A stretch of 64,000 nt of DNA, from assembly GCA_963744935.1 (NCBI GenBank), contig CAVUVM010000001.1:434001-498000 (forward strand). The letters run 5' to 3'. The translations under genes were made by a program, and so were the position numbers. Source of the DNA: Bog-473 sp963744935 (lineage in GTDB: Bacteria > Actinomycetota > Acidimicrobiia > Acidimicrobiales > RAAP-2). Below the pieces are notes generated by a model. That model worked only from the letters and a program-made list of their open reading frames with translations, was not told the origin of the DNA and made no database searches. Positions 43,226-52,299 of the stretch are shown piece after piece (the first letter of the stretch is position 1; each line of letters opens with the position of its first letter).

Positions 43226-44614
43226 TCAGCCGCAGGCCGCCCACCACTCCTTGAGCCGGGCAGTCGCCGCCTCCTCGCCCAGCGGGCCCTCGTCGAGGCG
43301 AAGCTCCATCAAGAAAGTCAGAGCCTGCCCGACCGCGGGGCCCGGACCGATTCCGAGGATGGCCATGACCTGGTTCCCGTCGAGGTCGGGGCGGAGCCGG
43401 TCGAGCTCCTCCTGCTCGCGCAGCTCCGCGATGCGGGCCTCGAGCTCGTCCATGCGCCGGGCCAGCGCGCGCGCCTTGGCGGCGTTGCGGGTCGTGCAGT
43501 CACAACGAGTCAGCTCGTTGAGCAGATCGAGGTAGGGCCCGGCGTCCCGCACGTAGCGGCGCACCGCCTTGTCGGTCCAGCCCAGCTTGTAGGTGTGGAA
43601 GCGCAGGTGCAGCTCGACCAGGCGCACCACGGTGTCGATGTCGGCCGACGAGTAGTGCAGCGCCTCCATGCGCGCGCGCGTCATGCGCGCGCCAACCACT
43701 TCGTGGTGATGGAACGTCACGCCGCCGTCGGTGATGGCGCGCGTGCGCGGCTTGCCGACGTCGTGGAACAGCGCCGCCAGTCGCAGCAACCGGTCGCGCG
43801 ACGTCTTGTCCACCACGGCGAAGGTGTGGGCGAGGACGTCTTTGTGCCGGTGAATCGGATCCTGTTCGAGCGCGAGGTCGGGGAGCTCGGGAAGGAACTC
43901 TTGGGCCAGGCCGGTGCGCACGACGAACCACAGCGCACCCGACGGCGCGTCGAGCATCAGCATCTTGTCGAGCTCGTCGCGGATGCGCTCGGCCGAGACA
44001 ATGGAGAGCCGGCCGTGCATGCGCTTGATTGCCGCGACGAGCGTCGGGTCCGGTTCTAGGTTGAAGCGGGACGCGAAGCGGGCGGCGCGCAACATCCGCA
44101 GCGGGTCGTCCCCGAAGGAGATCTCGGGGTCCAGTGGGGTGCGCAGCTGACCCGCGGCCAGGTCACCGAGCCCGTCAAAGGGGTCGATGAGCTCCATGTC
44201 GGGCAGGCGGAGGGCCAGCGCGTTGATCGTGAAGTCGCGGCGCGACAGGTCCACGACGACGTCGTCGCCGAAGGTCACCTCGGGCTTGCGCGACTCGGGG
44301 ACGTAGACCTCAGCCCGGTGGGTCGTGATCTCGTAGACCTGACCGTCTTTGCGAAAGCCGATCGTCCCGAAGCGCGCACCTTGGGTCCACAGCTCGTCGG
44401 CCCAGCCCCGGACCAGACGTTCCGTCTCGTCGGGGCGGGCGTCGGTGGTGAGATCGAGGTCCGTCCCGCCACCCGCCTCGCCGGGGAAGAGCGCGTCACG
44501 GACGGAACCGCCGACCAAGTACAGCGTGCGGCCCGCCGCCGCGAAGCGACGCGCGAGGTCCTCGGTGGCATGCACATAGGGTCGGAACCGTTCGGGCACC
44601 GAGGTGGACTGCAC
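43226..44614 (-). CDS. cca: CCA tRNA nucleotidyltransferase
   Basis: A 462-residue class II nucleotidyltransferase that adds or repairs the 3' CCA of tRNA. It has LVGGSVRDALFPGEAGGGTDLDLTTDA (catalytic DxD), RRDFTINALAL, and the EDxR-like region EISFGDDPLRMLRAARFA, then an HD domain (LAALFHDVGKPRTR). The HD-containing form is the actinobacterial PcnA type. It starts at GTG 44614, divergent from the DUF6049-like gene 34 bases away, as in mycobacteria. Confidence 0.94.
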   Translation of the reverse strand: MQSTSVPERFRPYVHATEDLARRFAAAGRTLYLVGGSVRDALFPGEAGGGTDLDLTTDARPDETERLVRGWADELWTQGARFGTIGFRKDGQVYEITTHRAEVYVPESRKPEVTFGDDVVVDLSRRDFTINALALRLPDMELIDPFDGLGDLAAGQLRTPLDPEISFGDDPLRMLRAARFASRFNLEPDPTLVAAIKRMHGRLSIVSAERIRDELDKMLMLDAPSGALWFVVRTGLAQEFLPELPDLALEQDPIHRHKDVLAHTFAVVDKTSRDRLLRLAALFHDVGKPRTRAITDGGVTFHHHEVVGARMTRARMEALHYSSADIDTVVRLVELHLRFHTYKLGWTDKAVRRYVRDAGPYLDLLNELTRCDCTTRNAAKARALARRMDELEARIAELREQEELDRLRPDLDGNQVMAILGIGPGPAVGQALTFLMELRLDEGPLGEEAATARLKEWWAACG

Positions 44615-44648
44615 CCGCCCACGGTAGTGCGCCCTCTAGCCTCTCCCT

Positions 44649-46739
44649 GTGTCGACGCGCTGGGCTCAGACCGCCCTTTGCACGCTCGCCGTGACCACCG
44701 CCGCCCTTGCCGGCAGCCTCGCCGCGGCTGACCAGGCACAAGCGCACCAGGTACGGGCGCACCCGATACAGGCGCACCAGGCATCCAGGTCCGAAGTCCA
44801 GGCCCAGCCGAGCGGCCCCCCGCTGACGCTCGAGTCCCAGACGCCGTGGGTCACGCCCACCCAGCCCTGGTTCAACATCTCCGTCGGGGTGTCCACGTCG
44901 ATCGCCGGCGCCAGTGGGCTGCACGTGAACATGACGTTCTATGGCGGCCACCTGGACAACACGTCCGATCTGCAGCAGGCCGAAAACGGGTCGCCGACGG
45001 CCAGCGCGGTGCTCCATGACGACAACATCCCCGTCGGCGCGGCTGCGGGCGGCCTGACCGCCGCGGCGTGCGTCACCGTGCTCCCCGTCGACAACGCATC
45101 TGCACCCGCGAGCGGGCCCGGGCTGTGTGCCGCCGGCGCGCCCACGCTCGTCTTGGGCTGTACACCCTTGAACGGGACGTGTCCTGACGTCTACCCCGTG
45201 ACCGTCTCGCTGGTGCGCCAGGGTTCGTCGAACCCCCTTGCCCGCTTCACGACGTTCATCACCTACGACGAGCCGACAGGCCCGACCGGCGCCACCGGGC
45301 CCTTGCGCGTCGGCCTCGTGGTGCCGGTCCCTGCGGGCGCCGGCATGTCCGCCATGACCACTGCGCTGACGACCCACCGCGACGTCGCGACGACGCTCGC
45401 CGTCAGCCCGGTGGCGGTCGCCGGCGCAGGGCAGACGCACGACCACGCACAACTCCGCGTACAAGACGAGCTCGACGCGCTGACGGGCGACCAAGTGCTC
45501 GGGTCGCCCTACGTACCCATCAACGTGGCCGCGCTCACCGAGGCGGGTCTCACCGGAGAAATCGGTGCCCAGGTCACCCGGGGCGACGACCTCTTGCGTG
45601 GCGCGGGCCTCAAGCCGGCCGGCGGGCCGTGGGTCGACGCCACCTCCTCGTTCACCCAGGGTGACGCGGCGGACCTGGCCAGCGGGCTCCAGGTGGCCGG
45701 TTCGGCGGAGCTGGTGCTGAGCGACGGTGACCTGGCCAGCGCGGGGGTGAGCAACCTCACCTTCGCCCAGCCGTTCAACCTCGACCTCGGCCACGGGTCG
45801 ACCATCCCGGCGGCCGCGGTCGACTCCTCGCTCAGCGCTCACTTCACCCAGTACCCCGGCGACCCCGTCCTGGCCGCTGAGCAGCTGCTGGCGTGGCTCT
45901 CCTTCGTCCACTTCGAGAACGCGTTCGTGACGGAGCACCGCGGCGTCGTCATCGTCCCGCCGGCGAACTGGCAACCCTCGGCGAGCTTCATCGACACGCT
46001 CCTGGGCGGCCTGCAGAACAACCCGTCGCTGAGTGCCGTCACGCTGAGCCAGTTCTTCGAGCAAGTACCCGTGGGCGGCAATAGCGAGCCATCCGTGCGA
46101 CGGTTGCAGTCCGGCCCGGCCGGGCAGGGCATCGCGCACAACGCCGCCGACAAGATCGCGCTGGCGCGCCAGCAGCTCGCCTCGTTCACCAGCGCGGTCA
46201 GTGGGCACCCACCCGAGATGACGGCGCTCGGCGACGCCCTCCTCGCGACCGAAGCGCGCGGGCTCTCGGCGACCACGCGCTCCGCAGCGCTCGACGCGTA
46301 CAACAAGTCCTTCGCGAGCGAGACGGACAAGATCACCCTCGCCACGGAGGAGACCGTCACCTTCACCGCGCAGCGCGCCAACATCCCAGTCACGGTGCTG
46401 TCCGCCGCGCCCTACCCGGTCACCGTCGTCGTGACCCTGGCCAGTGACAAGTTCACCTTCCCCGACGGCAACACCCGCCAGTTGCTGCTCGACCGCCCCA
46501 CCACCTCGGTGCGCGTCACCGCCCAGGCCCGCACCTCGGGCGACCACCTGCCGATCGAGGTGATCCTGCAAACCCCGAACGGCCAGCTCACACTGGCTCA
46601 CACCGTCCTGACCGTGCATTCGACCGCCATCTCGTTCGCCGGCGTCGCACTGACCGTGCTGGCCGGAGCCGTTCTCTTGGTCTGGTGGATACGGACCTGG
46701 CGCCGGTCGCGGCGCCAGCGTCCGAGGGCCCAGCACTGA
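44649..46739 (+). CDS. DUF6049-like secreted membrane-anchored protein
   Basis: A 696-residue exported protein: signal peptide (residues 1 to about 30), a large extracytoplasmic region with immunoglobulin-like beta segments near the end (VTVVVTLASDKFTFPDG), and a C-terminal membrane helix followed by an Arg-rich tail. Position between cca and murJ matches mycobacterial Rv3909 (DUF6049). Its function is unknown; the link to MurJ suggests cell-envelope assembly. The start is GTG 44649. Confidence 0.75.
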   Translation: MSTRWAQTALCTLAVTTAALAGSLAAADQAQAHQVRAHPIQAHQASRSEVQAQPSGPPLTLESQTPWVTPTQPWFNISVGVSTSIAGASGLHVNMTFYGGHLDNTSDLQQAENGSPTASAVLHDDNIPVGAAAGGLTAAACVTVLPVDNASAPASGPGLCAAGAPTLVLGCTPLNGTCPDVYPVTVSLVRQGSSNPLARFTTFITYDEPTGPTGATGPLRVGLVVPVPAGAGMSAMTTALTTHRDVATTLAVSPVAVAGAGQTHDHAQLRVQDELDALTGDQVLGSPYVPINVAALTEAGLTGEIGAQVTRGDDLLRGAGLKPAGGPWVDATSSFTQGDAADLASGLQVAGSAELVLSDGDLASAGVSNLTFAQPFNLDLGHGSTIPAAAVDSSLSAHFTQYPGDPVLAAEQLLAWLSFVHFENAFVTEHRGVVIVPPANWQPSASFIDTLLGGLQNNPSLSAVTLSQFFEQVPVGGNSEPSVRRLQSGPAGQGIAHNAADKIALARQQLASFTSAVSGHPPEMTALGDALLATEARGLSATTRSAALDAYNKSFASETDKITLATEETVTFTAQRANIPVTVLSAAPYPVTVVVTLASDKFTFPDGNTRQLLLDRPTTSVRVTAQARTSGDHLPIEVILQTPNGQLTLAHTVLTVHSTAISFAGVALTVLAGAVLLVWWIRTWRRSRRQRPRAQH

Positions 46740-46741
46740 CT

Positions 46742-48451
46742 GTGGCCCGCGCGCGCCGGGCCCGGACCCTCCCGCTGCGGACCTCGGCCGTCTACGTCGC
46801 GGCCGGCACGGCTGCCTCGCGCGTCACCGGGCTGCTCCGCTTCGTGGCGTTGGCCTGGGCGCTTGGGCCGACACTGCTCGCCGACTCCTACAACCTGGCC
46901 AACACCACGCCCAACATGCTCTACGACGTCGTCTTGGGCGGCGTCCTCTCCGCCACGTTCATTCCCGTCTTCGTCGACCGGCTGGCGCACAAGGACGAGC
47001 GCGAGGCGTTCGAGTCCATCTCCGCCGTCGTCACGGTGTCGGTCGTCGTCCTGCTCACGACAACGCTGGCGGCACTCGTCGCCGCGCCCTATCTCGTCGA
47101 CGCGCTGACCGCGCTCGATGCGCACGCGCACGCGGGCCAGCTCCAGCAAGTCGACCTCGAGCGGCACGTGGCCACCATCTTCTTGCGCTGGTTCGTGATC
47201 CAGATCGCCGCCTACGGGCTCTTCGCCCTCGCCGCTGCGTTACTCAACACGCGCCGGCGCTTCGTGGCCGTCGCCTGGGCGCCGATCGTCAACAACCTCG
47301 TGTGCATCGGCATCCTCATCTGGTTCGGCCTCTGGGCCGGGCACGGCGCCTCGCTCGCCAGCGTCGAGGCGCACCGCTCCCAGCTGGTCCTCTTGGGACT
47401 CGGCACCTCGCTCGGCGTCGTACTCCAGGGGGCGGCGCTGATCCCCAGCCTGCGCAGCGCCGACCTCAGACTGGTGCGCTGGCACTGGAATCCCCGCGAC
47501 GACGCGTTGCGCGCCGTGGCGCGACTCGGCGGCTGGACCTTCGGCTTCGTACTGGCCAACCAGGCTGCGCTCTTCGTCGTCACCATCTTGGCGGGCAGCG
47601 TGGCGGGCTCCGACCCGGTGTCCTCGTACACGTACGCCTACGCCTTCTTCCAGCTCCCCTACGGCATCGTCGCCGTGACCGTCATGTCGGTGGTGACACC
47701 GGACCTTTCGGAGAAGTGGTCCACCGGGCAGCAGACGGCCTTCCTCCACCGGATGGCGGGTGGGCTGCGCGCGGTCCTGGCGCTGATCATTCCCTCGGCC
47801 GTAGGGATGCTGCTGTTGGCCAAGCCGGCCGTCGCCTTGCTGCTCGGCATCGGTCACAGCACCCCGGCGGGGACGGCGACCACCGGCGCCGCGCTGGCCA
47901 TGTTCGCCCTCGGGCTGCCCGGCTTCTGCGCGTACCTCTACTTCGTGCGCGTCCTGCAGTCGATGCAACGCACCAAGGTGGCCTTCTTCTTGTACCTCGT
48001 CGAGAACGCGCTCAACGTCGTCCTGGCTCTGGCACTGGTGCAGCCCCTCGGGGTCCGCGGCCTGGCGCTCAGCCTCTCCATCGCGTACACCGTCGCCGCG
48101 TTCTTGGCCCTCGCGGTCTTCCATCAGTGGTTCGGGCGGCTGGCCGACCCGGCCACGTGGGCACCGTTGTGGCGCGTCGTCATCGCCAGCGTCCCGATGG
48201 CCGTGGTCGTGCTCGTGGTCTCCAACCTCTCCGGGTCCACCACCACCGCGGCCCTCGCGGCGCGCGTCGTGGGCGCGGTGGCCGCGGGCGGACTCACCTT
48301 CGGCGCGGTCGTCGTCCTCTTGGGCCGGCGCCACGACGCCCGTCGCCCTCCCCCCACACCACCCGCTCCCCCCACACCACCGGCACCGTCGGGGCCGCTG
48401 GTCCCCGCGGTGCGGCGGGTGGGACCGCTCGGCACACCGCGCAGCGCCTGA
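46742..48451 (+). CDS. murJ: Lipid II flippase MurJ (MviN)
   Basis: A 14-helix-type flippase of about 569 residues that moves peptidoglycan precursor lipid II to the outer face. It has AGTAASRVTGLLRFVALAWALGPTLLADSYNLANTTPNMLYDVVLGGVLSATFIPVF and SYTYAYAFFQLPYGIVAVTVMSVVTPDLS. GTG 46742 begins two bases after the DUF6049-like stop; an in-frame ATG at 46685 would overlap that gene by 55 bases. A Pro-rich tail ends the protein. Mycobacterial MurJ has an extra C-terminal pseudokinase, which is absent here. Confidence 0.92.
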   Translation: MARARRARTLPLRTSAVYVAAGTAASRVTGLLRFVALAWALGPTLLADSYNLANTTPNMLYDVVLGGVLSATFIPVFVDRLAHKDEREAFESISAVVTVSVVVLLTTTLAALVAAPYLVDALTALDAHAHAGQLQQVDLERHVATIFLRWFVIQIAAYGLFALAAALLNTRRRFVAVAWAPIVNNLVCIGILIWFGLWAGHGASLASVEAHRSQLVLLGLGTSLGVVLQGAALIPSLRSADLRLVRWHWNPRDDALRAVARLGGWTFGFVLANQAALFVVTILAGSVAGSDPVSSYTYAYAFFQLPYGIVAVTVMSVVTPDLSEKWSTGQQTAFLHRMAGGLRAVLALIIPSAVGMLLLAKPAVALLLGIGHSTPAGTATTGAALAMFALGLPGFCAYLYFVRVLQSMQRTKVAFFLYLVENALNVVLALALVQPLGVRGLALSLSIAYTVAAFLALAVFHQWFGRLADPATWAPLWRVVIASVPMAVVVLVVSNLSGSTTTAALAARVVGAVAAGGLTFGAVVVLLGRRHDARRPPPTPPAPPTPPAPSGPLVPAVRRVGPLGTPRSA

Positions 48452-48504
48452 TCCCCGGCGTCCGCGTCCGTCCAGCTGACGGCGGTGCGTGGCAGACTCG
48501 CTGA

Positions 48505-49365
48505 ATGCCCGGTGTCCACATCGTGACCGACAGCGCATGCGACCTGACCGAACAGCTGGTCAAAGAGCACAACGTCATCGTCGTGCCCCTCACCATCCGC
48601 TTCGGTACCGAGGAGTTCGAGGACCGCCGCCAGCTCAGCCCAGCGGAGTTCTGGGACCGCTGCCGCGGGAAGGGTGACCTGCCCGCGACCGCCGCACCCT
48701 CTCCGGGCGCCTTCCAGGCCGCGTTCCAACAGGCGGCCGACGAGGGGGCCGAGGCCGTGCTGTGCCTCACCATCTCCTCGAAGGTCTCGGCCACCTACAG
48801 CTCGGCGGTCACCGCGGCGGGCTCGTTCTCGGGCATCCCCGTCAAGGTGCTCGACACCTTCAGCCTCACCATGGGTCAGGGCCTGCTGGTGATCGCGGCC
48901 GCCGAGGAGGCCGCCGCGGGCGCCGGACTGGACGCGCTGGCCGCTGCCAGCGAGGACCGGATCCCCCGCACCCGGATCTACGGCGTCATCGGCGGGCTCG
49001 AGCACCTCCAGCGGGGCGGGCGCATCGGCGGGGCGCGGGCCCTGGTCGGGTCCCTGCTCAACATCAAGCCCGTGATCCAGCTGAAGGACGGCGAGGTCGC
49101 CGAGGAGTCCAAGCAGCGCACCCGGTCTCGCGCGCTCGGCTACATGATCGACAAGGTGAAGGCCGACGCGCCCCTCGAGCGCATCGCCGTGGCCGACGGC
49201 GCCTGCGACGACTTTGCCGACGTACTGGCCTCGCTGAGCGACATCGCCACCGAGCGCCCGCTCCTCGCGGTGGACCTGGGTCCCGTGGTCGGCACCCACG
49301 CCGGGCCCAACACGGTGGGTGTCTGCTACATCGTCCCTACCAGGACGGGTAACGGCGCCGGGTAG
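48505..49365 (+). CDS. DegV-family fatty-acid-binding protein
   Basis: A 286-residue protein of the DegV/FakB family: VHIVTDSACDLTEQL, LTISSKVSATYSSA and LEHLQRGGRIGGARALVGSLLNIKPV. Members bind fatty acids and, in Gram-positives, present them to a fatty-acid kinase. No kinase gene is adjacent. It starts at ATG 48505. Confidence 0.92.
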   Translation: MPGVHIVTDSACDLTEQLVKEHNVIVVPLTIRFGTEEFEDRRQLSPAEFWDRCRGKGDLPATAAPSPGAFQAAFQQAADEGAEAVLCLTISSKVSATYSSAVTAAGSFSGIPVKVLDTFSLTMGQGLLVIAAAEEAAAGAGLDALAAASEDRIPRTRIYGVIGGLEHLQRGGRIGGARALVGSLLNIKPVIQLKDGEVAEESKQRTRSRALGYMIDKVKADAPLERIAVADGACDDFADVLASLSDIATERPLLAVDLGPVVGTHAGPNTVGVCYIVPTRTGNGAG

Positions 49366-49374
49366 TCTCCCCCC

Positions 49375-49677
49375 GTGGCTGAGAACGACATTTCCGACGC
49401 GCTGTCCGAGCGTGCCCTCGACGCGATCGATTCGGTCGTCGCCTCGGTCAACGACAAGGCGATCCGCCCGGCGATCGTGGCCGCCCGCGGCATCGTCTTC
49501 GGCGTGATCATCGCCGTCATCGGCATCACCACGCTCGTGCTCTTTTGCGTCGGCTTCATCCGCCTGACCACCATCGCCGGGCACCGCATCTGGGCGTCCT
49601 ACATCGTGCTGGGCCTCATCTTCAGCGTCGTCGGGGCGGTGCTCTACTCCCGCCGCGGCATCCCGCCCGATGCCTGA
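49375..49677 (+). CDS. Small two-helix membrane protein
   Basis: A 100-residue protein with a helical acidic N-terminus (ALDAIDSVVASVNDKAIRPA) and two membrane helices (about 38-65 and 75-92). It is unnamed; similar small proteins precede trxB in other actinobacteria. Its stop overlaps the trxB start by eight bases, so co-translation is likely. GTG 49375. Confidence 0.75.
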   Translation: MAENDISDALSERALDAIDSVVASVNDKAIRPAIVAARGIVFGVIIAVIGITTLVLFCVGFIRLTTIAGHRIWASYIVLGLIFSVVGAVLYSRRGIPPDA

Positions 49678-50632
49678 GCGCCGCATGGTCGTCATCATCG
49701 GGAGCGGGCCGGCCGGCCTCACGGCCGCCCTGTACACGGCGCGCGCGCAGCTAAAGCCGCTGGTCATCGAGGGTGAGCCGTCCTCCACCAGCGACCAGCC
49801 GGGTGGCCAGCTCATGCTGACGACCGACGTCGAGAACTACCCCGGCTTCGTCGACGGGGTGATGGGGCCCGAGCTCATGGGCATGATGCGCTCTCAGGCG
49901 CTGCGCTTCGACGCCGAGCTGCGCACGGCCAAGGTCAGCCGCATCGACGTCACGCCATGGCCTTTCGAGGTCTGGGTCGGCGACCCCGACGCCCCTGAGC
50001 CAACCGTGGTCGCCGACACGCTTATCGTGGCGACCGGGGCACGTTCGCTCATGCTCGGCGTCCCCAACGAGCGCCGTCTCCTCGGCTACGGGGTGTCGAC
50101 CTGCGCCACGTGCGACGGCTTCTTCTTCCGCGACCAGCACATTGCGGTGGCCGGTGGCGGCGACTCGGCCATGGAGGAGGCCATCTTCTTGGCCCGCTTC
50201 GGTTCGAAGGTGACGGTGATCCACCGGCGCGACGAGCTGCGCGCCTCGAAAATCATGCGAGAGCGCGCCTTTGCCAACGAGAAGATCGAGTTCAAGTGGA
50301 ACTCGGTGATCACCGACATCGAGGGCGACACCAAGGTCTCCGGGCTGCGCCTGCGCGACACCATCACCCGCGAGGAGTCCGAGCTCGATGCGACGGGCCT
50401 CTTCGTCGCCATCGGCCACGAGCCCAACTCCTCCCTGCTCAAGGGCCAGGTCGAGCTCGAGGAGAATGGCTACGTGCGGACGTTCGACGGGACGACTCGG
50501 ACGAGCGTGGAGGGGGTCTTCGCCTGCGGCGACGTGCAGGACGACTACTACCGCCAGGCGGTGACCTCGGCCGGTTCGGGCTGCATGGCCGCCATCGACG
50601 CCGAGCGCTGGCTCGAGGCCATGGGCGAGTAG
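49670..50632 (+). CDS. trxB: Thioredoxin-disulfide reductase
   Basis: A 320-residue flavoprotein that reduces thioredoxin with NADPH. It has the FAD site IIGSGPAGLTAALYTARA, redox pair Cys145/Cys148 in CATCDG, the NADPH site AGGGDSAMEEAIFLARFG and HRRDELRASKIM, and the final FAD motif GVFACGDVQDD. It lies 65 bases before trxA, forming the thioredoxin couple. Confidence 0.96.
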   Translation: MPERRMVVIIGSGPAGLTAALYTARAQLKPLVIEGEPSSTSDQPGGQLMLTTDVENYPGFVDGVMGPELMGMMRSQALRFDAELRTAKVSRIDVTPWPFEVWVGDPDAPEPTVVADTLIVATGARSLMLGVPNERRLLGYGVSTCATCDGFFFRDQHIAVAGGGDSAMEEAIFLARFGSKVTVIHRRDELRASKIMRERAFANEKIEFKWNSVITDIEGDTKVSGLRLRDTITREESELDATGLFVAIGHEPNSSLLKGQVELEENGYVRTFDGTTRTSVEGVFACGDVQDDYYRQAVTSAGSGCMAAIDAERWLEAMGE

Positions 50633-50651
50633 GGACATGGGCGAGTAGGGA
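50621..50651. repeat. 16-bp tandem duplication at the trxB stop
   Basis: ATGGGCGAGTAGGGA occurs at 50621-50635 and again at 50637-50651, spaced by 16. The first copy holds the last codons and stop of trxB (MGE-stop); the second lies in the spacer before trxA and would encode a three-residue leader. Probably slippage or a small duplication. Confidence 0.85.
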
Positions 50652-50697
50652 ACAGAACCGGGTGGCGCGGCGTTACACCCGCTGACAAGGAGATGCC

Positions 50698-51024
50698 ATG
50701 AGCGAGAACATCGAGACCCTCAGCGACGCGACGTTTGACGAACAGGTCAAGGGGTCAGACGTGCCCGTGTTGGTAGACTTTTGGGCCGAGTGGTGCGGCC
50801 CGTGCAAAATGATCGCCCCGGTGCTGGAGGAGATCGCGCAGGAGCAGGCGGGCAAGATCCGGATCGGCAAGCTGAACATCGACGACAATCTCGAGGTGAC
50901 GCGCCGCTTCGACGTGATGAGCATCCCGACGCTGATCCTGTTCAAGGACGGGGAGCCCCAGGTTCGCCTGATCGGGGCCAAGCCCAAGGCCCAGCTGATC
51001 GAGGAGATCTCGGCCTACCTGTAG
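50698..51024 (+). CDS. trxA: Thioredoxin
   Basis: A 108-residue thioredoxin with WCGPC (Cys33/Cys36) and the cis-Pro loop SIPTLILFKDG. CAAGGAG precedes ATG 50698. It is reduced by the adjacent TrxB and would serve ribonucleotide reductase and the Bcp peroxiredoxin. Confidence 0.97.
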   Translation: MSENIETLSDATFDEQVKGSDVPVLVDFWAEWCGPCKMIAPVLEEIAQEQAGKIRIGKLNIDDNLEVTRRFDVMSIPTLILFKDGEPQVRLIGAKPKAQLIEEISAYL

Positions 51025-51035
51025 GCCTCCCCCTG

Positions 51036-51995
51036 GTGATCTGGGATCGCGGTCCCGCGGTCGCCGACGTCCAGGGCCGGCTGAGGGCGGTCCTCGGCAC
51101 TCCAGTCGCCGTCGACGGACTCTTCGGTCCCGCCACCCGGGCCGCCGTGGAGGCCTTCCAGCGCCTGCGCGGGTTGCGCGTGGACGGCGTGTGCGGCCTG
51201 CAGACTTGGAACACCCTGGTCGAGGCCAGTTTCCGCCTGGGCGACCGCTTCTTGTACCGCCGGACCCCCATGCTGCGAGGTGACGACGTCGCGGAACTGC
51301 AGCAGCGCCTGTGCAGCCTCGGCTTCGATACCGAGCGGGTCGACGGCATCTTCGGTGACGCCACGGTGCGTGCGCTCGGAGAGTTCCAGCGCAACGCCGG
51401 CCTCCCCGTCGACGGCATCGTGGGCGGTGCCACCCTCCACGAGCTGCTGCGCCTCGGGAGCCGCCACCACGAGTCCGAGCTCGTCTCCGCGGTGCGGGCC
51501 CGGGCGGCGCTGCGCGACACGCCGCGCAGTCTGCGCGGTCGTCACGTCGCCGTCGGCGAGGGCGGCGGGCTCGGCAGCGTGGCCGGCGCACTGCGGCGCC
51601 GCCTCACCCTGGCTGGGATCCAGGTCAGCGAGCTGCACCACCCCGACGACGCCGTGCAGGCCAAGGAGGCCAACGAGCTCGACGTCGACGTCTTCGTCGG
51701 GCTGCGTCTCAACCCCTCCCTCTCCTCGTGCAGCACCGCCTACTGGGCCGGCACCCACGACGAATCGCCGGGCGGCCGGCGCCTCGCCGAGCTGGTGCAG
51801 TCGGCGGTCCCCGCCGCGCTGGGGGTCGCCGACGCCGGCGTGCGCGGCATGTCCCTGCCCATCTTGCGCGAGACCCGCATGCCGGCCGTGGTGGTCGAGG
51901 TCGGTCCAGCCAGCACGGTGGTCGAACGGGCCACCACGCTTGCGGCCGCCCTGGCCGTGGCGCTCGGACACTGGGCTGACGCCTCTTGGGATTGA
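51036..51995 (+). CDS. CwlM-like peptidoglycan-binding protein with degenerate amidase domain
   Basis: A 319-residue protein: two peptidoglycan-binding domains (about residues 5-60 and 75-138) and an Amidase_3-type domain (about 165-315). Position after trxA and before parB matches mycobacterial cwlM. The amidase zinc ligands appear lost: the PGHGG motif region reads AVGEGGG, and the VSLHxN-type histidine is Arg in VGLRLN; the late Glu in VVVEVG remains. I infer a regulator rather than a hydrolase; mycobacterial CwlM controls MurA and contacts MurJ, whose gene is in this window. No signal peptide. GTG 51036. Confidence 0.82.
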   Translation: MIWDRGPAVADVQGRLRAVLGTPVAVDGLFGPATRAAVEAFQRLRGLRVDGVCGLQTWNTLVEASFRLGDRFLYRRTPMLRGDDVAELQQRLCSLGFDTERVDGIFGDATVRALGEFQRNAGLPVDGIVGGATLHELLRLGSRHHESELVSAVRARAALRDTPRSLRGRHVAVGEGGGLGSVAGALRRRLTLAGIQVSELHHPDDAVQAKEANELDVDVFVGLRLNPSLSSCSTAYWAGTHDESPGGRRLAELVQSAVPAALGVADAGVRGMSLPILRETRMPAVVVEVGPASTVVERATTLAAALAVALGHWADASWD

Positions 51996-52299
51996 TCAGA
52001 GCGTCAACGGACGCACAACAACGATCACAACCACCGGCCACAACCACCGACCAAGGGGCCGGCTGCGGAGGGGTCGGGCTGAGATCGAGCAGTGGCGGAC
52101 TCCGTAATTACCGGTAATCGTTTAGAGTTGGGGGGCCTCGTGTCCCCGCCCGGCACGGCAGGAATCCTGTGTCTGGCATCGCTGCGACGTGGGCGACGGT
52201 TACGCGATGAAAGCTGCCGGCAGGTGAACGAAGTGACAATCCACAATGTCATGCACAGGTTGTGGATGAAGCTGTACGGACCCTTGACGGTTCTGTGAA
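51996..52299. other. Intergenic region between convergent CwlM-like and parB genes
   Basis: It holds a perfect 12-base palindrome ATTACCGGTAAT (52107-52118) and an inverted pair ATCCACAA (52239-52246) and TTGTGGAT (52260-52267) around a 13-base loop. The pair could be a weak terminator stem or two facing DnaA-box-like motifs (TGTGGATGA at 52261 differs from the box at one base). A 68-codon frame at 52092-52298 lacks any recognisable feature. Confidence 0.45.

Noticed and set aside
44496..46736. 746-codon open frame antisense to the DUF6049-like gene
   Set aside because: High-GC shadow frame; no recognisable domains, Arg/Gly-rich composition, and the opposite strand has signal peptide, membrane helix and conserved context.
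52092..52298. 68-codon frame between the CwlM-like gene and parB
   Set aside because: No family resemblance and weak start; spans palindromes that look regulatory.
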